From positions 62,001 to 126,000 of the forward strand of contig JAEUHM010000021.1 of the NCBI GenBank assembly GCA_016795485.1: 64,000 nucleotides of DNA, in the 5' to 3' direction. The position numbers and the translations under genes were made by a program. Shown here in pieces: positions 35,739 through 45,001 of the stretch. Positions within the stretch are counted from its first letter, which is position 1; the number at the start of each line of letters is the position of its first letter. The notes below the pieces were generated by a model, which was not told the DNA's origin, made no database searches, and saw only the letters and a program-made list of their open reading frames with translations. Origin of the DNA: Verrucomicrobiaceae bacterium. Lineage in GTDB: Bacteria > Verrucomicrobiota > Verrucomicrobiia > Verrucomicrobiales > Verrucomicrobiaceae.

Positions 35739-36154
35739 GCGAGAGCGAAAAGAAGCGGCTTCGCCACAGTGCCTTCATGCGCGAGTATCGGCAGCGCCCG
35801 GAATATCGCCGAAGTGATCGGGCCTACAACGTGGTGGAATACCTCGTGCGCTGCCTGCGGGCAGGTTGGGAGGCGGGTGAGTGCGTGCTCCGACTCGTGG
35901 GAGTGCGTTCGATGGCGGAGTTTCGCGAGAAATGGGAGAACGCCACGGGCGGGAAACTCGACCTCGCCAGTTATGGCGTGACGTGGTTCTTCGCACATAA
36001 GGAGCCAATCAAGAACTTCGACTTCTCAAAGCCGGAGCAGTTCCACAAGTGCGTCTCCGTGGAGAACCTGACTCGCGGCGAGATCGCGAAGCCCTGGCGA
36101 AAACCGCGAAAGAACCCACGAGATGAATCTCCGCCCCTTCCTGGCATGGCATGA
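35735..36154 (+). CDS. Unknown 139-residue protein of the element
   Basis: The ATG at 35735 overlaps the upstream stop (ATGA); a GTG two codons earlier is possible. The N-terminus is basic (KKRLRHSAFMREYRQRPEYRR), followed by a helical region (VVEYLVRCLRAGWEAG) and an aromatic segment (ASYGVTWFFAHKE). It has no family I can name. Its place just before the primase suggests a replication or regulatory role. The stop overlaps the primase ATG. Confidence 0.72.
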   Translation: MSESEKKRLRHSAFMREYRQRPEYRRSDRAYNVVEYLVRCLRAGWEAGECVLRLVGVRSMAEFREKWENATGGKLDLASYGVTWFFAHKEPIKNFDFSKPEQFHKCVSVENLTRGEIAKPWRKPRKNPRDESPPLPGMA

Positions 36155-37185
36155 AACACGATCCTCACAGCGCCCTGGCAAGGGCGAAGGTGAAGCTCCC
36201 GCTCTCCGACCTCTGGCGGCTCCGTGGCTGGCCTCACGAGCCGGGAAGGGAGTGCTTTTGCCCCTTCCGGCCTGATGATAGCCGGAAGAGTTTCTCCGTC
36301 TTCACCAGCGGCAGCGGCGAGGAACTGGCGAAGGACTTCAAAAGCGGAGACGTGTTTGATGCTCCGGCGCTTCTAGCAGCGGTGGAAGGTTTGGACATGC
36401 GCGATGCGTGTCGCGTGTTCATCGAACTGGCTGGAGTTAAAGGCGAGCCGCAAGAGGGAGCACACGGCCCACGGATACCACGATCGCGGCAGATCGTGCC
36501 GAAAGCGGCCCCAGTTCGCGAGAAGCCCATGCTACCCGCGCTCAAGACTCCTTCCGGTGAAGAGGCGGAGCAGATTGCACAACAGCGCCACGTCTCACCG
36601 GAGTGCGTGCTCTATGCTGCATCGCTCGGCTTGCTGTTCGTGGCAATGTGGCGCGGTTTTTCCTCGTGGTGCATCGCGGATTCGGCCCGTTGGAACTGCC
36701 AGTTCCGGCGCATGGACGGGAAGCCTTTCCCGCATCCGGCGGGCGCAAAGAAAACTCTAGCGGCTCCTGGCTCGTGGGCCTCGTGGCCTATCGGCGCGGC
36801 GGACCTCGCCACGTCAGAGAGCTTGCTTCTCGTGGAAGGCTCTGGCGATTTCCTCGCGGCTTGGCATTTCATCACGGCAGAGCGTTTACAAGGGCTATGC
36901 GCTGCCGTGGCCATGACCGGGGCGGCAAACTGGATTCCCTCGGAAGCATTGGCGGAGATCGCAAAGCGGCGCGTGCGCATCTTCCCGCATCTCGACACTA
37001 GCAAGGCGGGAGAAGAGGCGGCTTTGCGGTGGGAAACGCAAATAACGAAGGCGGGAGGCTCGGCGCATTGCTTCGACCTTTCCGGCCTCGCCACCAGCTC
37101 CGGCGCTGCCGTGGGCGACTTGAACGATGTGCTTGTGATGGAGCGGCACGAGATCGGTGAACTAGGCCCCATCGCAACTTTTTGA
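36151..37185 (+). CDS. Toprim-type primase of the element
   Basis: A 344-residue protein. The N-terminus shows a shortened CHC2-like zinc-binding pattern (ECFCPFRPDDSRKSFSVF, cysteines near 35 and 37), typical of DnaG-like primases but incomplete. The Toprim fold follows with the catalytic glutamate 229 in LLLVEGSGDF and acidic residue 282 in FPHLDTSKAGEEAA. It is a single-function primase, whereas in phage P4 the primase and helicase are fused. It overlaps the preceding gene by 4 bp and lies 4 bp before the helicase, so they probably work as a pair. Confidence 0.82.
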   Translation: MKHDPHSALARAKVKLPLSDLWRLRGWPHEPGRECFCPFRPDDSRKSFSVFTSGSGEELAKDFKSGDVFDAPALLAAVEGLDMRDACRVFIELAGVKGEPQEGAHGPRIPRSRQIVPKAAPVREKPMLPALKTPSGEEAEQIAQQRHVSPECVLYAASLGLLFVAMWRGFSSWCIADSARWNCQFRRMDGKPFPHPAGAKKTLAAPGSWASWPIGAADLATSESLLLVEGSGDFLAAWHFITAERLQGLCAAVAMTGAANWIPSEALAEIAKRRVRIFPHLDTSKAGEEAALRWETQITKAGGSAHCFDLSGLATSSGAAVGDLNDVLVMERHEIGELGPIATF

Positions 37186-37189
37186 ATGC

Positions 37190-38734
37190 ATGAATGATCG
37201 AAAGCGAAGAACCTACTCCGCGAAGGTGCGCGCCGCCGAAAACGGCGCGGAGAATCCGGCGGAGGAACGAACGGAACGAGAACTCCGTCAGCAGCTAACG
37301 AAAGACCACGGAGACGGGGCTTTCTACCGGCACCTAGCAGGCGTTCCGGCTAGCGTGTCGAAAGTCTCCGCCCCCTTCTTTGCTGGCCTCTACAACGCAA
37401 AGCATGACATTCTATGGGAGCCAGAAGAGCAGCGCTTTTACGGCTATGATGGAAGCACGGGACTCTGGCAGGTGATGACGGAGGAAAAGCTCGTGGCAAG
37501 CGTGCGGGCCTTTATGCTGGCAGAGAGTAGGCGGGAAGAGATCGCCCCAGGAATGCCAGTCTTGAACCTTCAAGAGCGGCTTTGCCTCAAGCTCGACAGC
37601 GAGATTGTGTATCGGCTGAAGGCGATAGCTGAAGCGCGAGATGCGTTCAAGCGCTCCCCGGACTTCATGTATGGCGAACGGTTCATTCACTTTGCCAATG
37701 GCGTGTTTGTGATCCGTGATGGAAAGCCTGCCGGATTCCGCGAGGGCTTCGATAAGCGCCATTTCTCGCGCAATCGCTGCCCCGTGAACTATGACCCAGA
37801 CGCAGACTGCCAGCGGACGATTAACGACTTCCTGCGTCCCGCGATGACACCAGAGACAGCGGACGCGGACATGGACTTGCTCTTCGCGTGCCTCGGCTTC
37901 GCCCTTCTTGGCTTCAATCCTCTTCAAAAGATTCTTTTGCTTCAAGGTGCAAGCCAAAGCGGCAAGAGCACTTTTGCCAAGCTCGCGGCCTTGCTTGTGG
38001 GTGAAGAGAACACGGCCCAACTCCGAACCCATCTTTTGCACGAGCGCTTTGAACTTGGCTCCTTTATCGGGCGCACGTTGCTTCTTGGCGCTGATGTGAA
38101 TCCTAAGTTTTTTCTATCTCCCGGAGCGGAGGCGCTGAAGTGCCTCACTGGTGGCGATTTGTTGCAAGCGGAGTTGAAGCAGGGAAATGCCCGGCCCTTC
38201 ATTTACGGCAACTTCAACGTGATCGTGGCGACAAATGACCAACTGCGCGTCAAAGTGCAGGGAGATCGTGACGCATGGGAGCGGCGGTTTGTTGTTGTGC
38301 CCTTCCTGGCACACGAGGTAAAGCAACGCATTCGTGGGCTAGAACGCGTGCTACTGCGTGAAGAAGGCCCTGGCATTGTAAACCGTGCTCTGAGCATGGC
38401 TCTCACCTGCCTATCTTCCGGGAGCGTCCCACTAACCCCCGCACAGCAGCGCCGCATTGATGATATGCTTGACCGCTCAGACCCGGTGCGGGAGTTCGCG
38501 CTAGACCGGATCGAGAAACGAGCTGGCCAAAGCCTCGTGAAAAAGGACGTTCGCGAAGCCTTCAAAAAGTATTGCCAAGAGAGGCGTTGGAACGTCCCGA
38601 GTGATCGCGAGATTGGGGCGCGTCTACGTTTGGTCATGAAAGAACTTTTTGGCGCTGATGAATCCAACAGCGTAGAGGATTATGCTGGAAAGCACGCGAT
38701 TGGCTACCGTGGCATTGAATGGCGCTCTGATTGA
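37190..38734 (+). CDS. P4-family (superfamily 3) replicative helicase
   Basis: A 514-residue protein. A P4-type N-terminal region (about 100-230) precedes the SF3 ATPase. The Walker A motif GASQSGKST is at 253-261, and TLLLGADVNPKF and VIVATNDQLRV (sensor) follow, with the arginine finger region DAWERRFVVVPF. The C-terminus has a winged-helix-like segment. SF3/P4 helicases open an origin and drive replication of satellites and plasmids. With the primase, this implies the excised element can replicate itself. Confidence 0.9.
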   Translation: MNDRKRRTYSAKVRAAENGAENPAEERTERELRQQLTKDHGDGAFYRHLAGVPASVSKVSAPFFAGLYNAKHDILWEPEEQRFYGYDGSTGLWQVMTEEKLVASVRAFMLAESRREEIAPGMPVLNLQERLCLKLDSEIVYRLKAIAEARDAFKRSPDFMYGERFIHFANGVFVIRDGKPAGFREGFDKRHFSRNRCPVNYDPDADCQRTINDFLRPAMTPETADADMDLLFACLGFALLGFNPLQKILLLQGASQSGKSTFAKLAALLVGEENTAQLRTHLLHERFELGSFIGRTLLLGADVNPKFFLSPGAEALKCLTGGDLLQAELKQGNARPFIYGNFNVIVATNDQLRVKVQGDRDAWERRFVVVPFLAHEVKQRIRGLERVLLREEGPGIVNRALSMALTCLSSGSVPLTPAQQRRIDDMLDRSDPVREFALDRIEKRAGQSLVKKDVREAFKKYCQERRWNVPSDREIGARLRLVMKELFGADESNSVEDYAGKHAIGYRGIEWRSD

Positions 38735-39531
38735 AATCGCGACGGTCCCCACGTGGGGATTAACACCGGACGCAGATTTAGGCCCCCCTTTTCCCCTCGA
38801 ACGCATGTGGCGTGCAAGACTCCCGTCACGCATTTGCGCACAATACGTGCGGCTGCACGGTTTGTGCGGCTCAGACCTATTGCATCTCCCCTGGTAGGGT
38901 GTGAGACATGGCCCACGAGCTTCAGATCGGGCGGCCCGTGATCCCGAAAAGGAAGCTATCACCCGTCCACGCTTTCTCGGTTTGGTTGTCACCTTTGTTT
39001 TTTATGAGATGTCGCGACATGGTGCGCATGGCGACACTCTCGCGGCGAAAATGTCGCTTAGTGCTCGGACGCGACACCAAAACGGATATTCAGCACCTTC
39101 GGAGTGCTAGCCCCCGGCCATTTCCCGCAAGAGGGGGGCCACAGGAAGGAATCTCTTCGCAAAGACCACCCCCGTTGCGGGTTTATCGTCTCTCATTGCG
39201 TGTGCAGATCGGCAGATTTTCGCCAGTTTTGCGGGAAATGCGTCCCAGGAGTCCCAGATGGTTCCCAAACTTCTCCAGCCAGATCAAAGCCTCAGACTTG
39301 CCGGGAGACTTGGGACACTTCTTTTTCACCCATGTGCAGAAATTGAGGAAATGAAGAGCAAGGAACCCGAAGACGCGAAATAAGAGACAAGGGCGGCTTC
39401 AATGTCTCCCACAGTTCCCAGACACGCCGGAAGCCCTGCCAAATCAAGACCATCACAGGAGACTTGCGGGAGCCGAAGCGCTGATTCTGGGAGACTTCTT
39501 GCCTTTCAAAGCGAAAAGGGGGGAGAGCCAA
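38735..39531. other. Non-coding, palindrome-rich block, possible element origin
   Basis: No convincing gene is seen. Perfect palindromes include TCCCCACGTGGGGA at 38746-38759, just after the helicase stop, and ATGTCGCGACAT at 39009-39020. TGTCGC or its complement recurs at about 39031, 39052 and 39071. Further right, short GTCCCAG/CTGGGAC-like words recur on both strands (39242, 39251, 39303, 39403, 39415). This is where a replication origin for the primase-helicase pair could lie; that is an inference. Confidence 0.45.
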
Positions 39532-39631
39532 ACTCGTGCCTTGTGCAATGGCACGAGTTCAACCCACCAGACCGCTAGCCAAGGGAATACAAGGAAAGCA
39601 TCGTGTCGCCACTCGTGCCGTAACTCGTGCC
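39532..39631. repeat. Right cluster of arm-type integrase-site candidates
   Basis: ACTCGTGCC occurs at 39532-39540, 39611-39619 and 39623-39631, with an inverted copy at 39550-39558. The last pair has the same 12-bp spacing as the left cluster. The symmetric placement just inside both attachment sites is the evidence for integrase binding. Confidence 0.7.
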
Positions 39632-39701
39632 ATTTTAGAGGCATTTTAAGGTCATTTTGTGCCGTTTGGCCCGCTGCTTCAATTTACGCAGAAACAAATA
39701 A

Positions 39702-39733
39702 AAACCCCGTAGAACCTTGATTCTACGGGGTTT
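39702..39733 (-). terminator. Element-borne intrinsic terminator for the tRNA-fMet gene
   Basis: AAACCCCGTAGAA and TTCTACGGGGTTT form a 13-bp perfect stem with a 6-base loop. On the minus strand it is followed by a T-rich run (TTTATTTGTTT). It lies 5 bp beyond the CCA end of the tRNA, inside the element, and so replaces the host terminator at 32985-33014. Confidence 0.85.
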
Positions 39734-39736
39734 CAA

Positions 39737-39815
<79 letters not shown>

Positions 39816-39832
39816 GTTTTGGATGGGCCGTT

Positions 39833-39860
39833 TAGTTACTCTTCACCCAGCTTTTGGCAA
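39833..39860 (-). promoter_or_regulatory. Probable promoter of the tRNA-fMet gene
   Basis: Reading the minus strand, TTGCCA (39860-39855) and TAACTA (39838-39833) are spaced by 16 bases and lie about 18 bases before the tRNA 5' end. This fits a sigma-70-type promoter; it rests on pattern only. Confidence 0.4.
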
Positions 39861-39995
39861 GGACTTTCTCAATGTGCGAATCTTGCTCCGCTCATTGCAA
39901 TATCCGCTCCTTGAAAAGTCCCCTCCTCCTCGGGACGTTTATTTTTCAAGTCTCGCCATTATTTCGGTTCTGGTGTGACGGAAAACCACTCACTC

Positions 39996-41135
39996 ATGCC
40001 CAGCCTCACCTCTGATCGTTTATCCAGTGCCAACGGACTTCTGGAAGACCCGCCTCCCTATCACCTCTATTGGTTTGGCTCTATCGTCCTGGCAGCCGCC
40101 TTTGCAGGTACGTTGGCCTTTTGTCCGCCCGTCTTGGCAGAGCCCACCACGCCTGCACCACAGTGGATGGCTTTCCTTGGGCGCTTCCACCCCATCATCC
40201 TGCATTTACCTGTCGGAGTGCTTATTCTTCAGGTGCTGATTGAGCTTTTATGCCTGCGGTCCGCCACCGAGTATCGCTGGGGACCCGTGGCTTTGTTCAT
40301 CTTATTTGTCGCTACAGCGGGAGCGGTTAAAGCCTCAATCTACGGCGTGTTTTTGGCCCGCTCAGGTGGCTACACGGACGGCGGCACCTTCTTCATGCAT
40401 CAGGCATTGTGCTTGGGCATGACTGCGGTGCTACTGGTGGCCCTGTTCCTGCGCCTGAGCGCTATGTCGTCGGGGGGAAAGGGAACTATGCATGCCTACC
40501 GTGGCGCTTTGCTGCTCTGCATGAGCCTAATGTCCGTAGGAGCTCACTTTGGTGCCAATCTGGTGCACGGCAGCACTTACCTCACCAAATACGCACCACC
40601 TGCCGTGGCAGAAGCCATGCATGGATTTGAGAACTGGGTGCTGAAGCTTGCTCCAGCCAAAGCTTCCGATCCAACTGAGCCAAAGTCGAATGACTCACCT
40701 TCAAAAACTCCCTCCAACGCCTCGCCCAACCCCTCATCGACTCAAACCCCTCCAGCCACCACTTCTGGCGGCAAGGACAAGTTGGTCTTCCAGGACGTGG
40801 TGCTCCCTATTCTAGAGGACAAGTGCAACTCCTGCCACAACGCAGACAAAGATAAAGGCGACCTCCGCATGGACACGCATGAGCTTCTGCTCAAAGGCGG
40901 CTCCGAGGAAGGTATGACCGTCATCCCGGGCAAGCCTGACGAGTCCCTGCTCGTTCAGCGTGTGATGCTGCCGCTTGACGATGACGAGCACATGCCTCCA
41001 GACATGAAGCCCGAACTCACTCCTCAGGAACTGGCTCTCATCAAGTGGTGGATTCAGTCTGGAGCATCCGCCTCCCAAAAAGTAGCTGATTCCGCTGGCG
41101 CTCCTCCCGAGGCAAAGTCTCTCCTCACGCCCTGA
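39996..41135 (+). CDS. DUF2231-like membrane protein with C-terminal heme c domain
   Basis: The ATG at 39996 gives 379 residues; a GTG at 39975 is an alternative. Five or so membrane spans occupy about 25-190, with FHPIILHLPVGVLILQ, the DUF2231 pattern that resembles a heme- or quinone-linked membrane domain. A Pro/Ser/Thr linker follows, then a PSCyt1-like heme domain with CNSCH at 277-281 and the conserved GKPDESLLVQR and DDDEHMPP segments. The heme domain is close in sequence to that of the next gene. Probable role: membrane-linked electron transfer. Confidence 0.87.
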   Translation: MPSLTSDRLSSANGLLEDPPPYHLYWFGSIVLAAAFAGTLAFCPPVLAEPTTPAPQWMAFLGRFHPIILHLPVGVLILQVLIELLCLRSATEYRWGPVALFILFVATAGAVKASIYGVFLARSGGYTDGGTFFMHQALCLGMTAVLLVALFLRLSAMSSGGKGTMHAYRGALLLCMSLMSVGAHFGANLVHGSTYLTKYAPPAVAEAMHGFENWVLKLAPAKASDPTEPKSNDSPSKTPSNASPNPSSTQTPPATTSGGKDKLVFQDVVLPILEDKCNSCHNADKDKGDLRMDTHELLLKGGSEEGMTVIPGKPDESLLVQRVMLPLDDDEHMPPDMKPELTPQELALIKWWIQSGASASQKVADSAGAPPEAKSLLTP

Positions 41136-41266
41136 TACGCCTAAGGGGCCAACACTTTGCCCTCATTGGAAGAATCCCGGAACATTTCAGATGTCTCGGC
41201 CGTATTATCCGGCGGTCCCTCCTCCACTTTTCTGTTCATCGACCCAACCCACCTGAATCACGACTC

Positions 41267-43075
41267 ATGAAGACTCACGCACTCACAGGGATGCTCCTGC
41301 TCGCCGCAGCGCTCAGTCCTTTGGCACACGCCCAGGAGGACAAAGCACTCGCTGACGCACTGGCCAAGATCAACGCCACCGGTGCATCCATCATGCCTGT
41401 GGCTTCAGATTCCAAGAATCTCCGCTTCACTGCATTGAACGTAGCCAAGGAGTTTTTAGACGCTGGCCTAACGCCGCTTGCAGCAGTAGCAGACAAGATC
41501 ATCTCACTGGACCTTGCCCGCACCAAGGTCACAGATGCAGGCCTCGTCTCCGTAGCCGCCATGAAGAACCTAACCGAGCTTCATTTGGAGAACACGGGCA
41601 TCACTGACAAAGGCCTGGATCAACTCAAAGGACTCAGCTCTCTTGAGTATCTCAACCTCTACGGCACCCAAGTCACAGACGCAGGCGCGGCCAAGCTCGC
41701 CGGGCTCAAGAAACTGAAGTCCCTCTACCTTTGGCAGACCAAGGTGACCAAGGCAGGAGCCGACTCGCTCAAAAAAGCCCTAGCTGGCACCCACGTGAAC
41801 ATCGGCTGGACCGCCGAAGATGATGCCAAGCCACGCCCAGTAGAGGTGCCAGCCGTAGCCGCAGCACCAGCAGGCGCTAAGCCTGGAGCAGCACCTGCAC
41901 CAGCGGCAAAACCAGCCGCTGCCCCCGCACCTGCCGCTCCCGCAGCTGCTGGAGCCAAGCTGGATGCTGCCGTTGCTGCCAAAGTAGTCGTTTTCCGTGA
42001 TGTCATCCTTCCCATTCTCAATACCAAGTGCGCCTCCTGCCACGGCGAGGAAAAGTCCAAAGGCAAACTCAAGCTCCATACCTTTGCTGATGTCATGAAG
42101 GGCGGCAGTGAGGGAGATAACGTTATAGCTGGAAAGCCAGACGACTCCTTGATGATCAAGCGCGTGGTTCTCCCCACCGATGACGACGAGCACATGCCGC
42201 CTAGCGATGAGCCGCAGCTCACCAAAGAAGAAACCGCCCTGCTCCGCTGGTGGATCACAGAAGGTGCCAACGAAACACTCACCGTAGCCGCAGCCAAGAA
42301 GAGCCCCGACATCGAGGCGACCCTCGCCACCATCCTTTCCAAAGGCCTGCCGAAGGCTCCGACCGCAGCCGCTCCTGCCAAGAACAAGCCCGCTCCCCTC
42401 TCCGAGGAGCAAAAGAAAGCCGTCTCCGCTGCCGCAGCCAAAATGCAGGCACTTGGCGCATCGCTCATGCCCCTCGCGCTCGATACCGAGCAACTCCGCC
42501 TCTCCGTCATCAATGCTGCGGACAAGTTTGCAGACGCTCAACTCGCAGAGCTTTCACCCATCGCCCCACACATCCTCTGGGTGGACCTCGCCCGCAGCAA
42601 GGTCACTGACGCAGGCCTCGGCACTATCTCGAAGATGACCGCCCTAGAGCGCCTCCACCTAGAGAACACCACAGTTACCGATGCAGGCATCGCTCAGTTG
42701 GCCGGACTCAAGAAACTCGAGTATCTCAACCTCTACGGCACCAAAGTGACGGATGCAGGCATCGCCAAGCTCGCAGGCAACTCCGCCCTCAAGAAACTCT
42801 TCGTCTGGCAGACCGGAGTCACCCCCGCAGGAGCCAAAGCACTCGAAGCCAAGATCCCTGGCCTCGTCGTCAATGTAGGCCTAAGCGAGGCAGAAATTGC
42901 CAAACTCACCGCTCCACCGCCCGCACCACCAGCTCCTCCTAAAAAAGAAGAGCCCAAGAAGCCGGAAGCCAAAAAGCCCGAGGCCAAGAAAGAAGAGCCA
43001 AAGAAAGCAGCATCTCCCGCGCCAACCCCAGCAAAACCCGCCGCTACCCCAGCCAAGCCAGAAGCCAAAAAGTAG
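41267..43075 (+). CDS. Exported leucine-rich repeat, heme c, leucine-rich repeat protein
   Basis: A 602-residue protein with a signal peptide (LLLAAALSPLAHAQ). Residues about 75-165 are ribonuclease-inhibitor-like leucine-rich repeats (LDLARTKVTDAGL, LTELHLENTGITDKGL, LEYLNLYGTQVTDAG). An Ala/Pro linker leads to a PSCyt1-like heme domain with CASCH at 255-259 and DDDEHMPP. A second block of repeats at about 436-528 is nearly a copy of the first (VDLARSKVTDAGL, LEYLNLYGTKVTDAG). The tail is a Lys/Pro/Glu/Ala low-complexity run. The duplicated leucine-rich block on both sides of one heme is unusual. It lies 131 bp after the DUF2231-like gene and probably forms an operon with it. Confidence 0.88.
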   Translation: MKTHALTGMLLLAAALSPLAHAQEDKALADALAKINATGASIMPVASDSKNLRFTALNVAKEFLDAGLTPLAAVADKIISLDLARTKVTDAGLVSVAAMKNLTELHLENTGITDKGLDQLKGLSSLEYLNLYGTQVTDAGAAKLAGLKKLKSLYLWQTKVTKAGADSLKKALAGTHVNIGWTAEDDAKPRPVEVPAVAAAPAGAKPGAAPAPAAKPAAAPAPAAPAAAGAKLDAAVAAKVVVFRDVILPILNTKCASCHGEEKSKGKLKLHTFADVMKGGSEGDNVIAGKPDDSLMIKRVVLPTDDDEHMPPSDEPQLTKEETALLRWWITEGANETLTVAAAKKSPDIEATLATILSKGLPKAPTAAAPAKNKPAPLSEEQKKAVSAAAAKMQALGASLMPLALDTEQLRLSVINAADKFADAQLAELSPIAPHILWVDLARSKVTDAGLGTISKMTALERLHLENTTVTDAGIAQLAGLKKLEYLNLYGTKVTDAGIAKLAGNSALKKLFVWQTGVTPAGAKALEAKIPGLVVNVGLSEAEIAKLTAPPPAPPAPPKKEEPKKPEAKKPEAKKEEPKKAASPAPTPAKPAATPAKPEAKK

Positions 43076-43728
43076 TATTTTCGTGTTGACTGGGTTGCTT
43101 TAACTGACGCTTGCAGCTCATACAAAGGCTCTCAACCAAGCCATCATATCCAGTTTCGATGTTGTCGGCGTAGTTCGCGGCCCAAGCATGGCAAACACAT
43201 GACTGCTTGGAGGGAACGGCAGCGGGATGTTTAGACGTTGCACTGATGCAATTTCATTATCTTAGAAGTGAGCATGCTCGAAGCTAAGCCCATCGAATCC
43301 CCCATTCGTTGTCAGTGCTAAGGCGGTGAAATCCTTGCGTCAGTTCTTCGATTCGATCGCTGATTCGCTTGTCTGGCGACGCACACTCCATCGCCTCGAC
43401 GAACTAATGATGGGACCGCATTTTCCTCCAGACTCTGCTGCTACGAACGATTCACTGAGATCGCCATGTTCACTGGCAGGGAAGCACGTAGTGTTTGATG
43501 ACAAGGCCAGTGGGGGTGGGCGATGTTCGTCTCAGTGCTGATCATGTGCTATGCGATGAGAAGAACAACGAGATTGAAATGCTAACCACGGCTCTTTCGA
43601 GGAAGATCTGGCACAAAATGAGTCTCGTTGAACGCCCGATGGCCGCCTCGTCTGCTGCTGATGTGACACCCGAGGCAGACACGGAGCTTTGGTCAGGTCC
43701 GTGTTAGGACGGTTTGTCCCTGGGCTAG
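43076..43728. other. Gene-poor interval, possibly decayed sequence
   Basis: About 650 bp without a supported gene. Two short rightward frames overlap, one from a GTG at 43326 (71 codons) and one from an ATG at 43495 (70 codons, ending at 43707). The first reads like protein at its start (KSLRQFFDSIADSLVWRR) but not later. They may be remnants of a frameshifted gene. No clear terminator or RNA gene is seen. Confidence 0.3.
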
Positions 43729-44925
43729 TTACTTGCGCTGGTTCCAATAGATCTTGACGTTTTTTGTCCTCCGGCCGGCAGCGATGAGGTCCTGATCTTT
43801 GTCGCCGTCGAGATCAAATGAAGCGAGGTCCTCGCAAGCCATTGTATTCTGGTCAATGGGCGTCGTGGTCCATTCGGCACCGGTTTCCTTGGTGGTATGC
43901 AGGAACTTGACTCCCACATTTGGGCCGATCTTCTGCTGAGCGCGCCAGCCAACGGCGATTTGGCGGTTGCCTAGGCCCAGAAAGTCATAGGTGGCGAGTG
44001 CATGGCCGTCGACTAAGCTGTCGTCTAGGACTTGGCGGTTCCACGGGAGATCTTTTGGGCCGCTAGGAGCGGGGGTGTAAAGCGCGAGCATGTTCCCGTG
44101 CATGGGTTCGATTGTCACCACGTAGGGCATGCCATTGGCAAGGACACCGTAGCGCACTTCACCTGCACCGGGGAGTTCCTGACTGTCTGTCGGATGTCGC
44201 GCGATCCATTGTTGTTGCCAACGAGTGCCATTCTCCAGCGGATTGAGCCGCACGACGCCCTCCCTACCACAAACGAGAAGGGACTCAGCCTCAGTGGGAG
44301 GTGCAGGAATGATGTCGAGATTGTGGGTGGCGTGCATCGTGTCTACCAAGACGTGAGTGGGCCAAGTGGCATGGATGTCTGCTGGACGCTGATATGCGAG
44401 CACTCGTACCCCAGCACCCTGTCCGTTCTTGTTGCCTCGCCCGTGAAGTGGAACGACCACGAGGTCGTAACGATCTGGATTTACTGCGGTGCGCACCCAC
44501 TTCATGCGGTGAGTCGTGGGCTCATGAGGCAGGCGGATGGCCTTCCATGGTTGAGTGCGATCCTTTGGCGCTTCGAGATAAAAGACAGCGCCAGAACCCT
44601 CGGTATCGCCCGGATTCCACTCTGCTCCCACTGCGATCTCTGCCTTTCCATCGCCATCAATGTCCCTAGCGGCAATACAGACATGATCTTTGGCAGTCAG
44701 GGAGGTGGCGATGACGTGTTTTTGCCAGCTCGGATTTTGATACCAAGCGATCTCATTCTTATCGGCTAGCAAGATGTCTGTCTTGGCGTCCCCATCCACA
44801 TCCGCGATGGCAAGACCGTAGCCAATTTGGATGTTAGCATCGATGGTTTGCTCTTTAAACTGAGGCTGTTGGCCCTGGAGCGCGGCGGCAAGGGAAAGGA
44901 GAATCGTAGGGACGGTGTGCTTCAT
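43729..44925 (-). CDS. Exported FG-GAP/VCBS-repeat protein
   Basis: A 398-residue protein with a signal peptide (MKHTVPTILLSLAAALQGQ). Calcium-loop repeats of FG-GAP type recur: ADVDGDAKTDILLAD, RDIDGDGKAEIAVGA and FDLDGDKDQDLIAAG near the C-terminus. This fits a beta-propeller, common in Verrucomicrobia and Planctomycetes, of unknown substrate. It ends WNQRK, just beyond the gene-poor interval, and diverges from the asparagine synthase gene 76 bp away. Confidence 0.85.
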   Translation of the reverse strand: MKHTVPTILLSLAAALQGQQPQFKEQTIDANIQIGYGLAIADVDGDAKTDILLADKNEIAWYQNPSWQKHVIATSLTAKDHVCIAARDIDGDGKAEIAVGAEWNPGDTEGSGAVFYLEAPKDRTQPWKAIRLPHEPTTHRMKWVRTAVNPDRYDLVVVPLHGRGNKNGQGAGVRVLAYQRPADIHATWPTHVLVDTMHATHNLDIIPAPPTEAESLLVCGREGVVRLNPLENGTRWQQQWIARHPTDSQELPGAGEVRYGVLANGMPYVVTIEPMHGNMLALYTPAPSGPKDLPWNRQVLDDSLVDGHALATYDFLGLGNRQIAVGWRAQQKIGPNVGVKFLHTTKETGAEWTTTPIDQNTMACEDLASFDLDGDKDQDLIAAGRRTKNVKIYWNQRK

Positions 44926-45001
44926 GATGGGATACTAAATACGGTGAATCCAGGGGTTGTCTGAGTTACTTCGGTGATGTTAAGTTTCAGCGGCAAGACC
45001 A

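Noticed and set aside
38908-39354. 148-codon rightward frame in the element's non-coding block
   Set aside because: The product is basic and of mixed composition, it spans palindromes and repeated words, and it has no ribosome site or family pattern. Not excluded, but not supported.
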